Assembly: GCA_030065235.1 (NCBI GenBank)
Contig: JASJDC010000007.1
Location: forward strand, 1 to 64,000
DNA length: 64,000 bases
From: Alphaproteobacteria bacterium
Lineage (GTDB): Bacteria; Pseudomonadota; Alphaproteobacteria; UBA8366; Aestuariispiraceae
Direction: 5' to 3'
Shown: positions 1 through 18,905 of the stretch, in pieces
How the letters are laid out: each line of letters begins with the position of its first letter
Position numbering within the stretch: the stretch's first letter is position 1
Program-made: the position numbers and the translations under genes
The notes under the pieces: model-generated
Databases searched by the model: none
The model's input: only the letters and a program-made list of their open reading frames with translations
Told to the model about the DNA's origin: nothing

Positions 1-129
1 CCGGGCGACAACATCACGATGGAAGTCGAGCTGATCGCGCCGATCGCCATGGATGAAGGCCTGCGCTTCGCCATCCGCGAAGGCGGCCGCACCGTCGGCG
101 CCGGCGTCGTCGCCGGTATCATCGAGTAA
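1..129 (+). CDS. tuf: Elongation factor Tu, C-terminal 42 residues (5' end outside window)
   Basis: Only the last 42 codons and the TAA stop are present. The frame opens with [14 protein letters not shown] and ends VVAGIIE, which is the end of EF-Tu domain III. EF-Tu carries aminoacyl-tRNA to the ribosome as a GTP complex. The 129 bases are identical to the end of the complete tuf gene at 16502-17692, so the genome has two copies, probably kept identical by gene conversion (inference). It is followed by a hairpin, tRNA-Trp and secE, the usual tuf-trpT-secE-nusG order of alphaproteobacteria. Confidence 0.97.
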   Translation, partial: PGDNITMEVELIAPIAMDEGLRFAIREGGRTVGAGVVAGIIE

Positions 130-145
130 CGGCGCTTGCAACGCT

Positions 146-176
146 CCCTTGGCGTCCCGACATAGGACGCCAAGGG
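146..176 (+). terminator. Strong hairpin between tuf and tRNA-Trp, without a T-tract
   Basis: CCCTTGGCGTCC at 146-157 pairs perfectly with GGACGCCAAGGG at 165-176 around a 7-base loop. No run of T follows and the tRNA begins 4 bases later. It may be a partial terminator, or a stabilising or processing structure at the tuf mRNA 3' end. The pairing is certain and the role is inferred. Confidence 0.55.
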
Positions 177-179
177 CGC

Positions 180-255
180 AGGGGTATAGCTCAGTTGGTA
201 GAGCGACGGTCTCCAAAACCGTAGGTCCTGGGTTCGAATCCTAGTGCCCCTGCCA
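180..255 (+). tRNA. trpT: tRNA-Trp (CCA anticodon)
   Basis: This is a complete 76-nt cloverleaf. The acceptor stem AGGGGTA (180-186) pairs with TGCCCCT (245-251). The anticodon stem ACGGT/ACCGT encloses the loop CTCCAAA, with anticodon CCA at 213-215. The T arm contains GGTTCGAATCC. The discriminator is G252 and the CCA end is encoded at 253-255. It lies between tuf and secE and is probably cotranscribed with them. Confidence 0.97.
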
Positions 256-436
256 AATTTCCGCCGGGCTTCAGGCGGCCGCCCCGGGCGATCGGCGTTC
301 GCGCAGCCGTTCCGGGGCTTTTGGGCGCACCCGCCGAGGGATTGATTTCTCGGCGCGTGGGCCATCAGGGCTTGCCATAAGGCGAGTCGATGACTAAAAG
401 CGCGCTTCGGCGCGGGTTGAGCGAAAGCACTGAGAT

Positions 437-628
437 ATGGCGAAGACCAATCCGGCCCAGTTTGTCCGGCAGGTTCGGCAGGAAACCTCGAAAGTCACAT
501 GGCCGACGCGGCGGGAGACCGGCATCGCGACCGTCATGGTGTTTGTGATGGTGTCGATCATGGCGCTGTTTTTCCTGCTGGTGGACGAAATCATCGCGTT
601 CGTCCTGCGGTTCATTCTGGGCGGCTGA
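437..628 (+). CDS. secE: Preprotein translocase subunit SecE
   Basis: This 63-residue protein is the short SecE form with a single membrane helix. The amphipathic cytoplasmic part carries the conserved block ETSKVTWPTRRET at residues 16-28, followed by a hydrophobic helix at about 31-52. SecE clamps SecY in the Sec translocon of the inner membrane; secY itself is at 27888-29234. The gene lies between tRNA-Trp and nusG, its near-universal bacterial position. The ribosome-binding site is weak, and no clear promoter is seen in 256-436. Confidence 0.96.
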   Translation: MAKTNPAQFVRQVRQETSKVTWPTRRETGIATVMVFVMVSIMALFFLLVDEIIAFVLRFILGG

Positions 629-727
629 TCGCGCGATTGGGATAAAACGGCGGGGCGACTGATTTCGGACGTCCCTTTCGGCGCGGCGGTCGGCCGGCGA
701 CGAAACCGGCGGTTTTGGAGAGTTTGT

Positions 728-1258
728 GTGGCGAAACGGTGGTACGTGGTGCACGTCTATTCCGGCTTTGAGAAGCGGGTGGCGGACTCCATTAAGGAAC
801 AGGTGAAAGCGTCCGATCTGGAAGATCAGATTGAGGACGTGCTTGTTCCGATGGAGGAAGTCGTGGAGATGCGCCGCGGCCGAAAAGTGAATTCGGAGCG
901 CAAGTTCTTCCCAGGCTATATCCTGGTCCAGATGGAGATGAATGACGTCACCTGGCACCTGATCAGTGAGACCCCGAAGGTCACCGGGTTCCTGGGCAGC
1001 GGTAAGAAACCGTCGCCGATCAGCGACCGGGAGGCGGACCGCATCCTGAACCAGGTCAAGGAAGGCGTCGAACGGCCGAAACCGTCCGTCACCTTCGATA
1101 TCGGCGAGCAGATCCGGGTCAGCGACGGCCCGTTCACCTCGTTCAATGGCATGGTTGAGGAAGTGGACGAAGAGAAGGCGCGCCTCAAAGTCACCGTTTC
1201 GATCTTCGGACGGGCGACGCCGGTGGAATTGGAATACTCCCAGGTCGAAAAGCTCTAG
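728..1258 (+). CDS. nusG: Transcription termination/antitermination factor NusG
   Basis: NusG binds RNA polymerase, suppresses pausing and links it to Rho or to ribosomal S10. The 176-residue product has the NGN domain first (start KRWYVVHVYSGFE, then KFFPGYILVQM near residue 60) and a C-terminal KOW domain (GPFTSFNGMVEEV near residue 138). The start codon is GTG at 728, preceded by GGAG; the next residues match the family N-terminus, so this start is favoured. It lies downstream of secE as usual. Confidence 0.97.
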   Translation: MAKRWYVVHVYSGFEKRVADSIKEQVKASDLEDQIEDVLVPMEEVVEMRRGRKVNSERKFFPGYILVQMEMNDVTWHLISETPKVTGFLGSGKKPSPISDREADRILNQVKEGVERPKPSVTFDIGEQIRVSDGPFTSFNGMVEEVDEEKARLKVTVSIFGRATPVELEYSQVEKL

Positions 1259-1440
1259 TGAGAGCGGTAGGCCAGGGTGTTGGGCCCGATCCGCAGTCGA
1301 AAGGCGGCGGACCGGATTTGGAAATCGCGGAAGGTTTGGGTCTCTAAAGTCCAGAGGCCGGCCGATCGATCGGACCCGATACGGGCCTGATCGGCGCGGC
1401 GGACCGCACCGCGGACGCTCATCACGGAAAGGGTGAAGCG

Positions 1441-1869
1441 ATGGCGAAGAAAATTGCGGGCTATATCAAGCTCGAAATTCCGGCGGGGCAGGCGAATCCC
1501 TCGCCGCCGGTCGGGCCGGCGCTGGGTCAGCGCGGTCTGAACATTATGGAATTCTGCAAGGCGTTCAACGCTGCGACCCAAAGCATGGATCCCGGCACGC
1601 CGACCCCGGTGGTGATCACGGCCTTTGAGGACCGCAGCTTCACCTTCGTGACCAAGACGGCGCCGGCCTCGTACTTCCTGAAGAAGGCGGCGGGCGTGAA
1701 AAAGGGCTCGTCGGTGCCGAACCGGGACAAGGTCGGCAAGGTCACCCAGGCGCAATTGCGTGAGATTGCGGAGACCAAGCTGAAGGACATGAACGCCGTG
1801 GATGTGGAGGCCGCGATGCTGTCGATCGCCGGCACCGCCCGCTCCATGGGCATCGAGGTTGCGGAGTAG
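1441..1869 (+). CDS. rplK: 50S ribosomal protein L11
   Basis: The product has 142 residues, the normal length. The N-terminal domain contains the proline-rich segment [13 protein letters not shown] at about residues 21-33, the region touched by thiopeptides and by stringent-response signalling. The C-terminal domain binds the 23S GTPase-associated centre. The start ATG at 1441 is preceded by GGAAAGGGTGAAGCG. It is separated from nusG by 182 bases with no obvious gene and from rplA by only 5 bases, so rplK and rplA are translated together. Confidence 0.98.
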   Translation: MAKKIAGYIKLEIPAGQANPSPPVGPALGQRGLNIMEFCKAFNAATQSMDPGTPTPVVITAFEDRSFTFVTKTAPASYFLKKAAGVKKGSSVPNRDKVGKVTQAQLREIAETKLKDMNAVDVEAAMLSIAGTARSMGIEVAE

Positions 1870-1874
1870 GTCCA

Positions 1875-2576
1875 ATGGCGAAACACGGCAAACGGCTGAA
1901 ACAAGCCTATGAAGGCCTGGATCGGATGGCGCTGCATTCGGTTGAGGATGCGGTAAAGGTCCTGAAGGACGCCACCGCCAAGACGAAATTCGACGAAACC
2001 ATCGAAGTTTCGATGAATTTGGGCATCGATCCGCGGCACGCGGACCAGCAGGTGCGCGGCGCTGTGCGTCTGCCGAACGGCACCGGCAAGTCGGTGCGCG
2101 TGGCGGTTTTCGCGCGTGGCGACAAGGCTGAGGAAGCCAAGGCGGCGGGCGCTGACTATGTCGGCGCCGAAGACCTCATGGAGCAAGTCCAAGGCGGCAT
2201 GATGGATTTCGAGCGCTGCATCGCCTCGCCGGATATGATGGCGATCGTCGGCCGGCTCGGCAAAGTGCTGGGCCCGCGCAACCTGATGCCGAACCCGAAA
2301 CTCGGCACCGTGACTCCCAACGTGGCGGATGCGGTGAAGGCGGCGAAAGGCGGCGAGGTTCAGTTCCGGGCCGAGAAAGCCGGGATTGTGCATGCCGGCG
2401 TCGGCAAGTCGAGCTTCAGTGAGGAGGCTTTGGTCGAGAATATCCGCTCTTTCGTGGGCGCGATTATGCAGGCCAAGCCGTCTGGCGCGAAAGGCACATA
2501 TGTAAAGCGTATTTCGGTCACCTCCACGATGGGACCCGGCCTAAAGCTGGAGCCTTCGACGGCGGCGCCGCAATAG
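1875..2576 (+). CDS. rplA: 50S ribosomal protein L1
   Basis: This 233-residue L1 forms the mobile stalk at the ribosomal E site. It starts [10 protein letters not shown] and includes the conserved [17 protein letters not shown] segment near residue 125 and the [10 protein letters not shown]-terminus. In many bacteria L1 represses the L11-L1 mRNA through a mimic of its rRNA site; no such site was positively identified here. The gene lies immediately after rplK. Confidence 0.98.
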   Translation: MAKHGKRLKQAYEGLDRMALHSVEDAVKVLKDATAKTKFDETIEVSMNLGIDPRHADQQVRGAVRLPNGTGKSVRVAVFARGDKAEEAKAAGADYVGAEDLMEQVQGGMMDFERCIASPDMMAIVGRLGKVLGPRNLMPNPKLGTVTPNVADAVKAAKGGEVQFRAEKAGIVHAGVGKSSFSEEALVENIRSFVGAIMQAKPSGAKGTYVKRISVTSTMGPGLKLEPSTAAPQ

Positions 2577-2955
2577 GCGTGAAGAGTTTCCGCGCGGCCT
2601 GAGAGATCGGGGCGGCGGATGGCGTGGCGGTCTCTGCATCCGGGTTTCGGCCCGGTTGCTGACATCGCCGCACCTGTCCGAGACTGGCGGCGAAATGCGG
2701 ACCCTTAGGTCGGCGTTTCTTAAACGGCCTTCGTCGGAGCGATCCGGAAAAGGCTAGGCCGCCATGAGATGGGTGGGAAAGGGTTGTCGGCCCGTTCATG
2801 GCTTCATGGACGGCCTGCGAACCGGACCTCATCGGGCAGGAACAGTGGCGTCGCCCCATACGCTTCGGCGGAATGGCGGCGCTGATTTGAACCGGCCCGG
2901 TTCCCTGTTCGGGAAGTCCGATTTGGGGGCGACGGCCAAGTAACGGAGACCAGAA
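2577..2955 (+). promoter_or_regulatory. Long rplJ leader, probable L10(L12)4 autoregulatory region
   Basis: These 379 bases between rplA and rplJ contain no plausible + strand gene. By position this is where bacteria place the rplJ promoter and the structured L10 leader bound by the L10-L12 complex to repress rplJ-rplL-rpoB-rpoC. I did not find a convincing -35/-10 pair and did not fold the RNA, so the call rests on position and length. Confidence 0.5.
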
Positions 2956-3471
2956 ATGGACCGTGCAAAAAAGGAAGCGCTTGTCGCCGAATTGCACGAG
3001 GCGTTTGAGGGGGCCAGCACTGTTGTTGTGACGCATCAACAGGGTCTGACCGTCTCCGAAGTCTCTGACCTTCGGGCGAAAATGCGAGAGGAAGGCGCCG
3101 GTTTCAAGGTGACCAAGAACACCCTCGCCAAGATCGCTCTGGAGGGAACCAAGTTCGAGTATCTGAAGGACCAGTTCACCGGTCCGACGGCGGTGGCTTA
3201 TTCCAACGATCCGGTCGCTGCGGCGAAAGTCGCGACGGCTTTTGAAAAGGATCAGAAGGAAAAGTTCACGATCATCGCCGGCGGCATGGACCAAACGGCG
3301 ATGGATGCGGCGGGGGTCAAGGCCCTGGCCTCGCTGCCGTCTTTGGATGAACTGCGCGGCAAGATCGTCGGTCTTCTTCAAGCGCCCGCCGGCAAGGTCG
3401 TCGGCACGCTTGCGGCGCCCGGCGGTCAGTTGGCCCGCGTCTTCGGCGCCTATGGCGCGAGCGCGGACTAA
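2956..3471 (+). CDS. rplJ: 50S ribosomal protein L10
   Basis: The product has 171 residues. L10 anchors L7/L12 dimers to the 23S rRNA and is the translational repressor of its operon. The N-terminal RNA-binding domain begins MDRAKKEALV; the C-terminal helix from about residue 130 (LRGKIVGLLQAPAGKV) binds L12. It is preceded by the long leader at 2577-2955 and followed by rplL, as in nearly all bacteria. The ribosome-binding site GGAGA lies before the ATG. Confidence 0.98.
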   Translation: MDRAKKEALVAELHEAFEGASTVVVTHQQGLTVSEVSDLRAKMREEGAGFKVTKNTLAKIALEGTKFEYLKDQFTGPTAVAYSNDPVAAAKVATAFEKDQKEKFTIIAGGMDQTAMDAAGVKALASLPSLDELRGKIVGLLQAPAGKVVGTLAAPGGQLARVFGAYGASAD

Positions 3472-3540
3472 GCCTCTGATACGCGTTCTTGGACGCAAAC
3501 GGCAAACAGGCGATGACCCTTCGCCAATTGGAGAATAGAA

Positions 3541-3921
3541 ATGGCTGATTTGGAGAAACTCGCGGAAGAACTGTCCGCCCTCACCGTGATCGAGGCGGCG
3601 GAGCTTTCCAAGATGTTGGAAGAAAAATGGGGCGTGAGCGCCGCGGCGCCGGTCGCGGTTGCGGCGGCTCCGGGCGCGGGCGGCGGCGACGCCGCGCCGG
3701 CTGAAGAAAAAGACTCCTTCGACGTGATCCTGGCCGCCGCCGGCGACAAGAAGATCAATGTCATTAAGGAAGTCCGCGCGATCACCGGCCTTGGCCTGAA
3801 AGAAGCCAAGGACCTCGTCGAAGGCGCGCCGAAGCCTGTCAAGGAAGGCGTGGCGAAAGACGAGGCCGAAGAGCTTAAGAAGAAGCTCGAAGAGGCCGGC
3901 GCGAGCGTCGAATTGAAGTAA
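3541..3921 (+). CDS. rplL: 50S ribosomal protein L7/L12
   Basis: This 126-residue acidic stalk protein recruits EF-Tu, EF-G and IF2 to the ribosome. The N-terminal dimerisation domain ([22 protein letters not shown]), an Ala/Gly/Pro-rich hinge near residues 35-55 and the C-terminal factor-binding domain with [15 protein letters not shown] are all recognisable. Length and order fit the family. The 246 bases after it, before rpoB, show no T-rich terminator, which agrees with read-through into rpoB. Confidence 0.98.
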   Translation: MADLEKLAEELSALTVIEAAELSKMLEEKWGVSAAAPVAVAAAPGAGGGDAAPAEEKDSFDVILAAAGDKKINVIKEVRAITGLGLKEAKDLVEGAPKPVKEGVAKDEAEELKKKLEEAGASVELK

Positions 3922-4173
3922 GCCGGGTGCGGCGCTGGGCGGAAGCGGGCCGACGGGTCCGCCGCCGCATTCCGCCGCTCGGTAAGTATTTTGCGGGAGG
4001 GGCGCGTCGCCAGGGGCGGTGCGCCCCGCTCGCACGTTGTGTTTTAGGGCCTCGCCGGGCCCTCGTTGGGCGCAGGCCCGACGCGCGACGGGTTCGAAAT
4101 AGCTGTTTATTGAGTCGCGGGATTTTGCTTTGGCGCTGAGCAGAGCCCGGGACCGGATCGAAAGAGGATGATC

Positions 4174-8349
<4,176 letters not shown>

Positions 8350-8439
8350 CGGCCGCATTCGGCCCCGGCGGTTCGCCGCCCGGGCCTGTTCTGGCCTCGG
8401 TCGTCCCTGTTCGCGACGGCCCAGATGATACAGTGATGA

Positions 8440-12840
<4,401 letters not shown>

Positions 12841-12870
12841 GCGCTGCGCCCGCCAAGGGCGGTATCTTTC

Positions 12871-12907
12871 GGAGCGCCCCGGCCGGTCGGTCGGGGCGCT
12901 CCTTTTT
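12871..12907 (+). terminator. Rho-independent terminator after rpoC
   Basis: GGAGCGCCCC at 12871-12880 pairs with GGGGCGCTCC at 12893-12902, followed directly by TTTTT at 12903-12907. It lies 31 bases past the rpoC stop and is the only canonical terminator in the first 17 kb. Confidence 0.92.
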
Positions 12908-13081
12908 GAGGGCCGCCGGCGAAAACCCCCTGCGAGTCGCTGCCTCCGCGTCGGACGTCGGTCTTGCATCGGACCCAGGCGCATCATTCATCGATTTCAA
13001 CCTGGGCCAGCGCAAGAAAGTTGCTGAAAAACCCCAGGAATCCGACCTTTTGCGCGCTGAAAGAAATCGGTCACTTTGCCC

Positions 13082-13110
13082 TTGACGCTGATAGGGGCTG
13101 CGAGTAGGTT
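13082..13110 (+). promoter_or_regulatory. Sigma-70-type promoter of the str operon
   Basis: A -35 TTGACG at 13082-13087, a 17-base spacer and a -10 TAGGTT at 13105-13110 lie in the 566-base gap between the rpoC terminator and rpsL. The leader to the rpsL ATG would be about 355 bases. No gene is supported in 12908-13473; a short + strand frame at 13170-13376 has no recognisable protein character. The spacing is exact; activity is inferred. Confidence 0.6.
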
Positions 13111-13473
13111 CCCCGCGCCTCAAGACAGGGCTTGCTGTAGGTCCAATTCACCTGCGTCTGACGAAGCGGATGAACGTTGGGACTGGCGGTTTCCACGCCG
13201 GACAACGGAACGAACCTAAACGAAGCTCAGGGCATGCATTGAATTTGCGGGCGACTATCGCTCGGGAATGGGAAGCAAAACGGCGCGTCGATCACGGCGC
13301 ACGGCGTTTTGCGTTCTTGGTTTTTGCGGCAAGTGCGCTGCTGAAGCCTGAAAAGCGTGGCCGGGGCGGTGTTTGACGCAAGGAATGCGGCGAGTTCGGG
13401 CGGGCCGGCCCCCTGAAGACGCCGAATTCGGACCGGTTTTGAGCCGATTTGAGATGGAAAGCGACGGAACGGT

Positions 13474-13845
13474 ATGCCGACGATTAACCAGCTGATCCGC
13501 AAGCCGCGGAAAGACAAATCCAAGCGGGACAAGGTCCCCGCCCTTCAGGCCTGCCCGCAAAAGCGCGGCGTCTGCACCCGGGTTTACACGACGACGCCGA
13601 AGAAGCCGAACTCGGCGCTTCGGAAGGTCGCGCGCGTGCGTCTGACCAACGGTTTTGAAGTCACCAGCTATATCCCCGGCGTTGGTCACAACCTGCAGGA
13701 ACACTCGGTTGTGATGATCCGCGGCGGTCGTGTGAAAGACTTGCCCGGCGTTCGCTATCACATCATTCGCGGCACGCTCGACACCCAGGGCGTGAAAGAC
13801 CGTCGCCAGCGCCGTTCGAAGTACGGCGTCAAGCGGCCGAAGTGA
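13474..13845 (+). CDS. rpsL: 30S ribosomal protein S12
   Basis: The product has 123 residues. S12 lies at the decoding centre and is the classical streptomycin-resistance target. [16 protein letters not shown] (Lys43 region) and [13 protein letters not shown] (Lys88 region) carry the wild-type lysines, so no resistance mutation is apparent. It is the first gene of rpsL-rpsG-fusA-tuf, with its promoter about 355 bases upstream. Confidence 0.98.
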   Translation: MPTINQLIRKPRKDKSKRDKVPALQACPQKRGVCTRVYTTTPKKPNSALRKVARVRLTNGFEVTSYIPGVGHNLQEHSVVMIRGGRVKDLPGVRYHIIRGTLDTQGVKDRRQRRSKYGVKRPK

Positions 13846-13867
13846 TCTAGAGCAGGAGAGCGGTCCG

Positions 13868-14338
13868 ATGTCGCGACGCCATCAAGCGGAAAAACGAGTC
13901 ATCCTGCCGGACGCCAAATATGGCGATCTGGTTCTGTCGAAATTCATCAACAACATCATGATCGACGGCAAGAAGTCGGTCGCCGAGCGCATCGTCTATG
14001 GCGCGCTGGATCGGCTTCAGGCCAAGACCGGCGGCGACGCGGTCCGCGCCTTTCATGACGCGATCGACAATGTGAAGCCGAACCTCGAGGTGCGCTCCCG
14101 CCGGGTCGGCGGCGCCACCTATCAGGTGCCGGTCGAGGTGCGCGCCGAACGCGCCCAGGCGCTCGCCTTCCGCTGGATCATCGAAATGTCCCGCAAACGC
14201 TCCGAGAACACGATGATGGAGCGTCTCGGCGGGGAGCTGGTCGACGCGACGAACAATCGCGGCGCCGCCATCAAAAAGCGCGAAGACACCCATAAAATGG
14301 CGGAAGCCAACCGCGCCTTCTCGCACTACCGCTGGTAA
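13868..14338 (+). CDS. rpsG: 30S ribosomal protein S7
   Basis: The product has 156 residues, normal for the family. It begins [10 protein letters not shown] and contains [11 protein letters not shown] near residue 80, followed by the RAxALAFRWI helix. S7 nucleates assembly of the 30S head and in enterobacteria represses the str mRNA. A GGAG ribosome-binding site lies 6 bases before the ATG. The gene is 22 bases after rpsL and 48 bases before fusA. Confidence 0.98.
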   Translation: MSRRHQAEKRVILPDAKYGDLVLSKFINNIMIDGKKSVAERIVYGALDRLQAKTGGDAVRAFHDAIDNVKPNLEVRSRRVGGATYQVPVEVRAERAQALAFRWIIEMSRKRSENTMMERLGGELVDATNNRGAAIKKREDTHKMAEANRAFSHYRW

Positions 14339-14386
14339 TCACGTTATCCGCCCGTCCCCTCGGGCGAGAGCGCAGGAGTTCAGATC

Positions 14387-16465
14387 ATGGCCCGCAGCCA
14401 CCCGATCGAGAAATACCGCAATATCGGCATCATGGCCCATATCGACGCCGGTAAGACGACGACGACCGAGCGGATTCTGTATTACACCGGCAAGTCCTAC
14501 AAAATCGGCGAAGTGCATGACGGCGCCGCGACCATGGACTGGATGGAGCAAGAGCAAGAGCGCGGGATCACGATCACCTCCGCCGCCACCACCTGCTTCT
14601 GGAATGATCACCGGATCAACATCATCGACACGCCCGGCCACGTGGATTTCACCATCGAGGTCGAGCGTTCGCTGCGCGTGCTCGACGGCGCTGTCGCCGT
14701 CTTCGACTCGGTCGCCGGCGTTGAGCCGCAATCCGAGACGGTCTGGCGCCAAGCCGACAAATACGGCGTGCCGCGGATGTGTTTCGTCAACAAGATGGAC
14801 CGCACAGGCGCCGATTTCTTCCGCTGCGTCGACATGATGGTCGACCGTCTGGGGGCGACGCCGCTGGTCATTCAACTGCCGGTCGGCGCCGAGAGCGAGT
14901 ATGACGGCCTGATCGATCTGATCCAGATGAAGCATGTCAAATGGACCGGCGAAGAGCTGGGCGCCAATTACGACTATGTCGATATCCCGGCCGAGCTCGC
15001 CGATCAGGCCGCTGAATATCGCGAGAAGATGGTCGAACTTGCGGTTGAGCAGGACGACGACGCGATGGAAGCCTATCTCGAGGGCTCCGAACCGTCGGAA
15101 GAGACGCTGCGCGCTTGCATCCGCAAAGGCACGCTGGCCGGCGCCTTCGTTCCGGTCTTGAACGGCACCGCTTTTAAGAACAAAGGCGTTCAGCCGCTGC
15201 TCGACGCGGTCATCGACTTCATGCCCTCGCCGCTGGATATCGGCGATGTGCAGGGCAGTTCGGTCGACGATAGCGAAGTCAAGGACAGCCGCCCGCCGGA
15301 AGATGACGCGCCCTTCTCGGCGCTGGCCTTCAAGATCATGAACGACCCGTTCGTCGGCTCCCTGACCTTCGCCCGGGTCTATTCGGGAACCGTGTCCAAA
15401 GGCACGACCCTGAGCAACTCGGTGAAGGACAAGAAGGAACGTATCGGCCGTATGCTGCTGATGCATTCCAACAACCGGGAAGAAATTGATGAGGCCCGGG
15501 CCGGCGACATTGTCGCGCTGGTCGGCATGAAAGACACGACCACCGGCGACACGCTCTGCGACGCCAGCAAGCCGATCGTGCTGGAGCGTATGGAGTTCCC
15601 CGACCCGGTCATCGAGATCGCGGTCGAGCCGAAAACCAAGGCCGACCAAGAGAAAATGTCTCAGGCGCTGCAGCGTCTGGCGGCCGAGGATCCGAGCTTC
15701 CGGGTCTCGACCGACGAAGAAAGCGGCCAGACCATCATCAAGGGCATGGGCGAGCTGCATCTCGACATCATCGTCGACCGCATGAAGCGCGAGTTCAAAG
15801 TCGAAGCGAATATCGGCGCCCCGCAGGTCGCCTATCGCGAGACCATCACCAAGCCGACCGAAGTGGACTACACCCATAAGAAGCAGACTGGCGGTTCGGG
15901 TCAGTTCGCGCGCATCAATCTGGAATTCACCCCGGGCGAGCCGGGTTCGGGCTTCGAGTTCGAAAGCAAGATCGTCGGCGGTTCGGTGCCGCGGGAATAC
16001 ATCCCGGGCGTCGAGAAGGGCCTGATCAGCCAGATGGACAGCGGCATTCTCGCCGGCTTCCCGGTCATCGATTTCAGCGTCAAGCTGACCGACGGCGCCT
16101 ATCACGATGTCGACTCGTCGGTCATGGCGTTCGAAATCGCGGCGCGCGCCGCGTTCCGCGAAGCGATGGAGAAAGCCGGTCCGAAACTGCTCGAGCCGGT
16201 GATGAAGGTCGAGGTCGTGACGCCTGAGGAATATATGGGCGACATCATCGGCGATCTGAACAGCCGGCGCGGTCAGGTGAACAGCATGGATCAGCGCGGT
16301 ATCGCCCGCGTCGTGACCGCCATGGTGCCGCTGGCCAACATGTTCGGCTATGTGAATACGCTGCGGTCGCTCAGCCAGGGCCGGTCGCAATATTCGATGC
16401 AATTCGACCATTATGAACAAGTGCCGCAAGCGGTCGCCGACGAAGTGCGCGCGAAACTCGCTTAA
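14387..16465 (+). CDS. fusA: Elongation factor G
   Basis: The 692-residue translocation GTPase has G1 [13 protein letters not shown] near residue 17, switch [10 protein letters not shown] near residue 82 and [11 protein letters not shown] (G4) near residue 136. Domains II to V follow, including [11 protein letters not shown] in domain IV. The length is typical. It is the third gene of the str operon, with AGGAG 9 bases before the start. Confidence 0.98.
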   Translation: MARSHPIEKYRNIGIMAHIDAGKTTTTERILYYTGKSYKIGEVHDGAATMDWMEQEQERGITITSAATTCFWNDHRINIIDTPGHVDFTIEVERSLRVLDGAVAVFDSVAGVEPQSETVWRQADKYGVPRMCFVNKMDRTGADFFRCVDMMVDRLGATPLVIQLPVGAESEYDGLIDLIQMKHVKWTGEELGANYDYVDIPAELADQAAEYREKMVELAVEQDDDAMEAYLEGSEPSEETLRACIRKGTLAGAFVPVLNGTAFKNKGVQPLLDAVIDFMPSPLDIGDVQGSSVDDSEVKDSRPPEDDAPFSALAFKIMNDPFVGSLTFARVYSGTVSKGTTLSNSVKDKKERIGRMLLMHSNNREEIDEARAGDIVALVGMKDTTTGDTLCDASKPIVLERMEFPDPVIEIAVEPKTKADQEKMSQALQRLAAEDPSFRVSTDEESGQTIIKGMGELHLDIIVDRMKREFKVEANIGAPQVAYRETITKPTEVDYTHKKQTGGSGQFARINLEFTPGEPGSGFEFESKIVGGSVPREYIPGVEKGLISQMDSGILAGFPVIDFSVKLTDGAYHDVDSSVMAFEIAARAAFREAMEKAGPKLLEPVMKVEVVTPEEYMGDIIGDLNSRRGQVNSMDQRGIARVVTAMVPLANMFGYVNTLRSLSQGRSQYSMQFDHYEQVPQAVADEVRAKLA

Positions 16466-16501
16466 CCGGGCCGATCAACACGCAAGTTAGGGAACCAGAC
16501 G

Positions 16502-17692
<1,191 letters not shown>

Positions 17693-17702
17693 CGTAAGGC
17701 AC

Positions 17703-17742
17703 GCGCGCCTCCGACCTGATCTGGGGGCGCGCTTCTCTTTTT
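17703..17742 (+). terminator. Intrinsic terminator or attenuator between tuf and rpsJ
   Basis: GCGCGCC at 17703-17709 pairs with GGCGCGC at 17726-17732; the stem extends inward by a T-G and two C-G pairs and encloses a 10-base loop. TTCTCTTTTT follows. It ends only 19 bases before the rpsJ ATG, so there is no room for a separate promoter after it. It probably lowers, rather than stops, transcription into the S10 operon, unless a promoter lies inside tuf. Confidence 0.8.
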
Positions 17743-17761
17743 GGACAAGGATGGAACGGCA

Positions 17762-18070
17762 ATGGATAGCCAGAACATTCGCATTCGCCTGAAGGCGTTC
17801 GATCACCGCGTCCTCGACCAGTCGACGCAGGAGATCGTCTCCACGGCGAAACGAACAGGCGCGGAGGTCCGCGGACCGATTCCGCTGCCGACGCGGATCG
17901 AGAAATTCACGGTGTTGCGCTCGCCGCACATCGATAAGAAGAGCCGTGAGCAGTTCGAGGTTCGGACTCACAAGCGGGTTCTGGACATTGTCGACCCGAC
18001 GCCCCAGACGGTGGACGCGCTGATGAAGCTCGATCTGGCCGCCGGCGTCGATGTCGAGATTAAGTTGTAG
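17762..18070 (+). CDS. rpsJ: 30S ribosomal protein S10
   Basis: The product has 102 residues from the ATG at 17762, starting [16 protein letters not shown]. An upstream in-frame TTG at 17741 would add 7 residues inside the terminator and is rejected. AAGGA lies 11-15 bases before the ATG. S10 is part of the 30S head and is also NusE, the antitermination partner of NusG. First gene of the S10 operon. Confidence 0.98.
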   Translation: MDSQNIRIRLKAFDHRVLDQSTQEIVSTAKRTGAEVRGPIPLPTRIEKFTVLRSPHIDKKSREQFEVRTHKRVLDIVDPTPQTVDALMKLDLAAGVDVEIKL

Positions 18071-18086
18071 GCCGGAGGACGGTACG

Positions 18087-18890
18087 ATGCGTTGCGGTTT
18101 GCTCGCACAAAAGATCGGCATGTCGCGTGTCTTCAATGAAGAAGGCGCGAGCGTTCCGGTCACCGTGCTGAAGGTCGATGAGCTTCAAGTCGTCGCCCAG
18201 CGCACGGAAGAGAAACACGGCTACACCGCCCTGCAATTGGGCGGCGGTCGTCGTAAGGTGAAACACACGACCAAGCCGATGCGCGGCCATTTCGCCGCCG
18301 CCAAGGTCGAGCCGAAGCGGAAGCTTGTCGAGTTCCGCGTCGCCGAAGACGCCCTGATCGATGTCGGGTCGGAACTGACGGCGGATCATTTTGTCGCCGG
18401 CCAGAAGGTCGATGTCGTCGGGACCTCGATCGGTAAAGGCTTTGCGGGCGCGATGAAGCGGCACAATTTCGCCGGTCTGCGCGCCAGCCACGGCGTTTCG
18501 ATCTCACACCGGGCGCACGGTTCGACGGGCCAGTGTCAGGATCCGGGCAAAGTCTTCAAAGGCAAGAAAATGGCCGGCCATATGGGCGCCGCGCGGGTCA
18601 CGACCCAGAATCTGGAAGTCGTGGCGACCGATGTCGAGCGTGGCCTGGTTCTGGTCAAAGGCGCGGTGCCGGGCGCGAAAAGCGGCTGGGTCACGATCCG
18701 CGACGCCGTCAAACGCGCTCGTCCGGACGAGGCGCCCTATCCCGGCGCGTTCCGTGCGCCGGAAGGCCGTGACGAGGCGGTGAAGGCGGAAGAGGCCCCG
18801 GCTGAAGACGCCCAGGCTGACGAGTCTCAGGTCGAAACGGCGGCAGCGTCTGACGCGTCCGACGCTTCTTCTGGCGAGCAGACCAGTTAA
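18087..18890 (+). CDS. rplC: 50S ribosomal protein L3
   Basis: The product has 267 residues from the ATG at 18087 ([12 protein letters not shown]), with GGAGG 9 bases upstream. The core contains the GASHGVS-like and [23 protein letters not shown] loop near the peptidyl-transferase centre. After about residue 215 there is a long acidic tail rich in Glu, Ala and Asp, as in many alphaproteobacterial L3 proteins. L3 starts 50S assembly. Confidence 0.97.
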   Translation: MRCGLLAQKIGMSRVFNEEGASVPVTVLKVDELQVVAQRTEEKHGYTALQLGGGRRKVKHTTKPMRGHFAAAKVEPKRKLVEFRVAEDALIDVGSELTADHFVAGQKVDVVGTSIGKGFAGAMKRHNFAGLRASHGVSISHRAHGSTGQCQDPGKVFKGKKMAGHMGAARVTTQNLEVVATDVERGLVLVKGAVPGAKSGWVTIRDAVKRARPDEAPYPGAFRAPEGRDEAVKAEEAPAEDAQADESQVETAAASDASDASSGEQTS

Positions 18891-18905
18891 TCGGGGGCGA
18901 CGATC

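Noticed and set aside
365-958. A minus-strand 197-residue frame opposite secE and nusG start
   Set aside because: Opposes two certain genes; His/Arg-rich composition is typical of shadow frames.
2518-4035. A 505-residue minus-strand frame across rplA end, rplJ and rplL
   Set aside because: Opposes three certain genes, Arg-rich and without family features.
14339-16429. A 696-residue open frame antisense to fusA
   Set aside because: Lies fully opposite fusA and has no recognisable motif.
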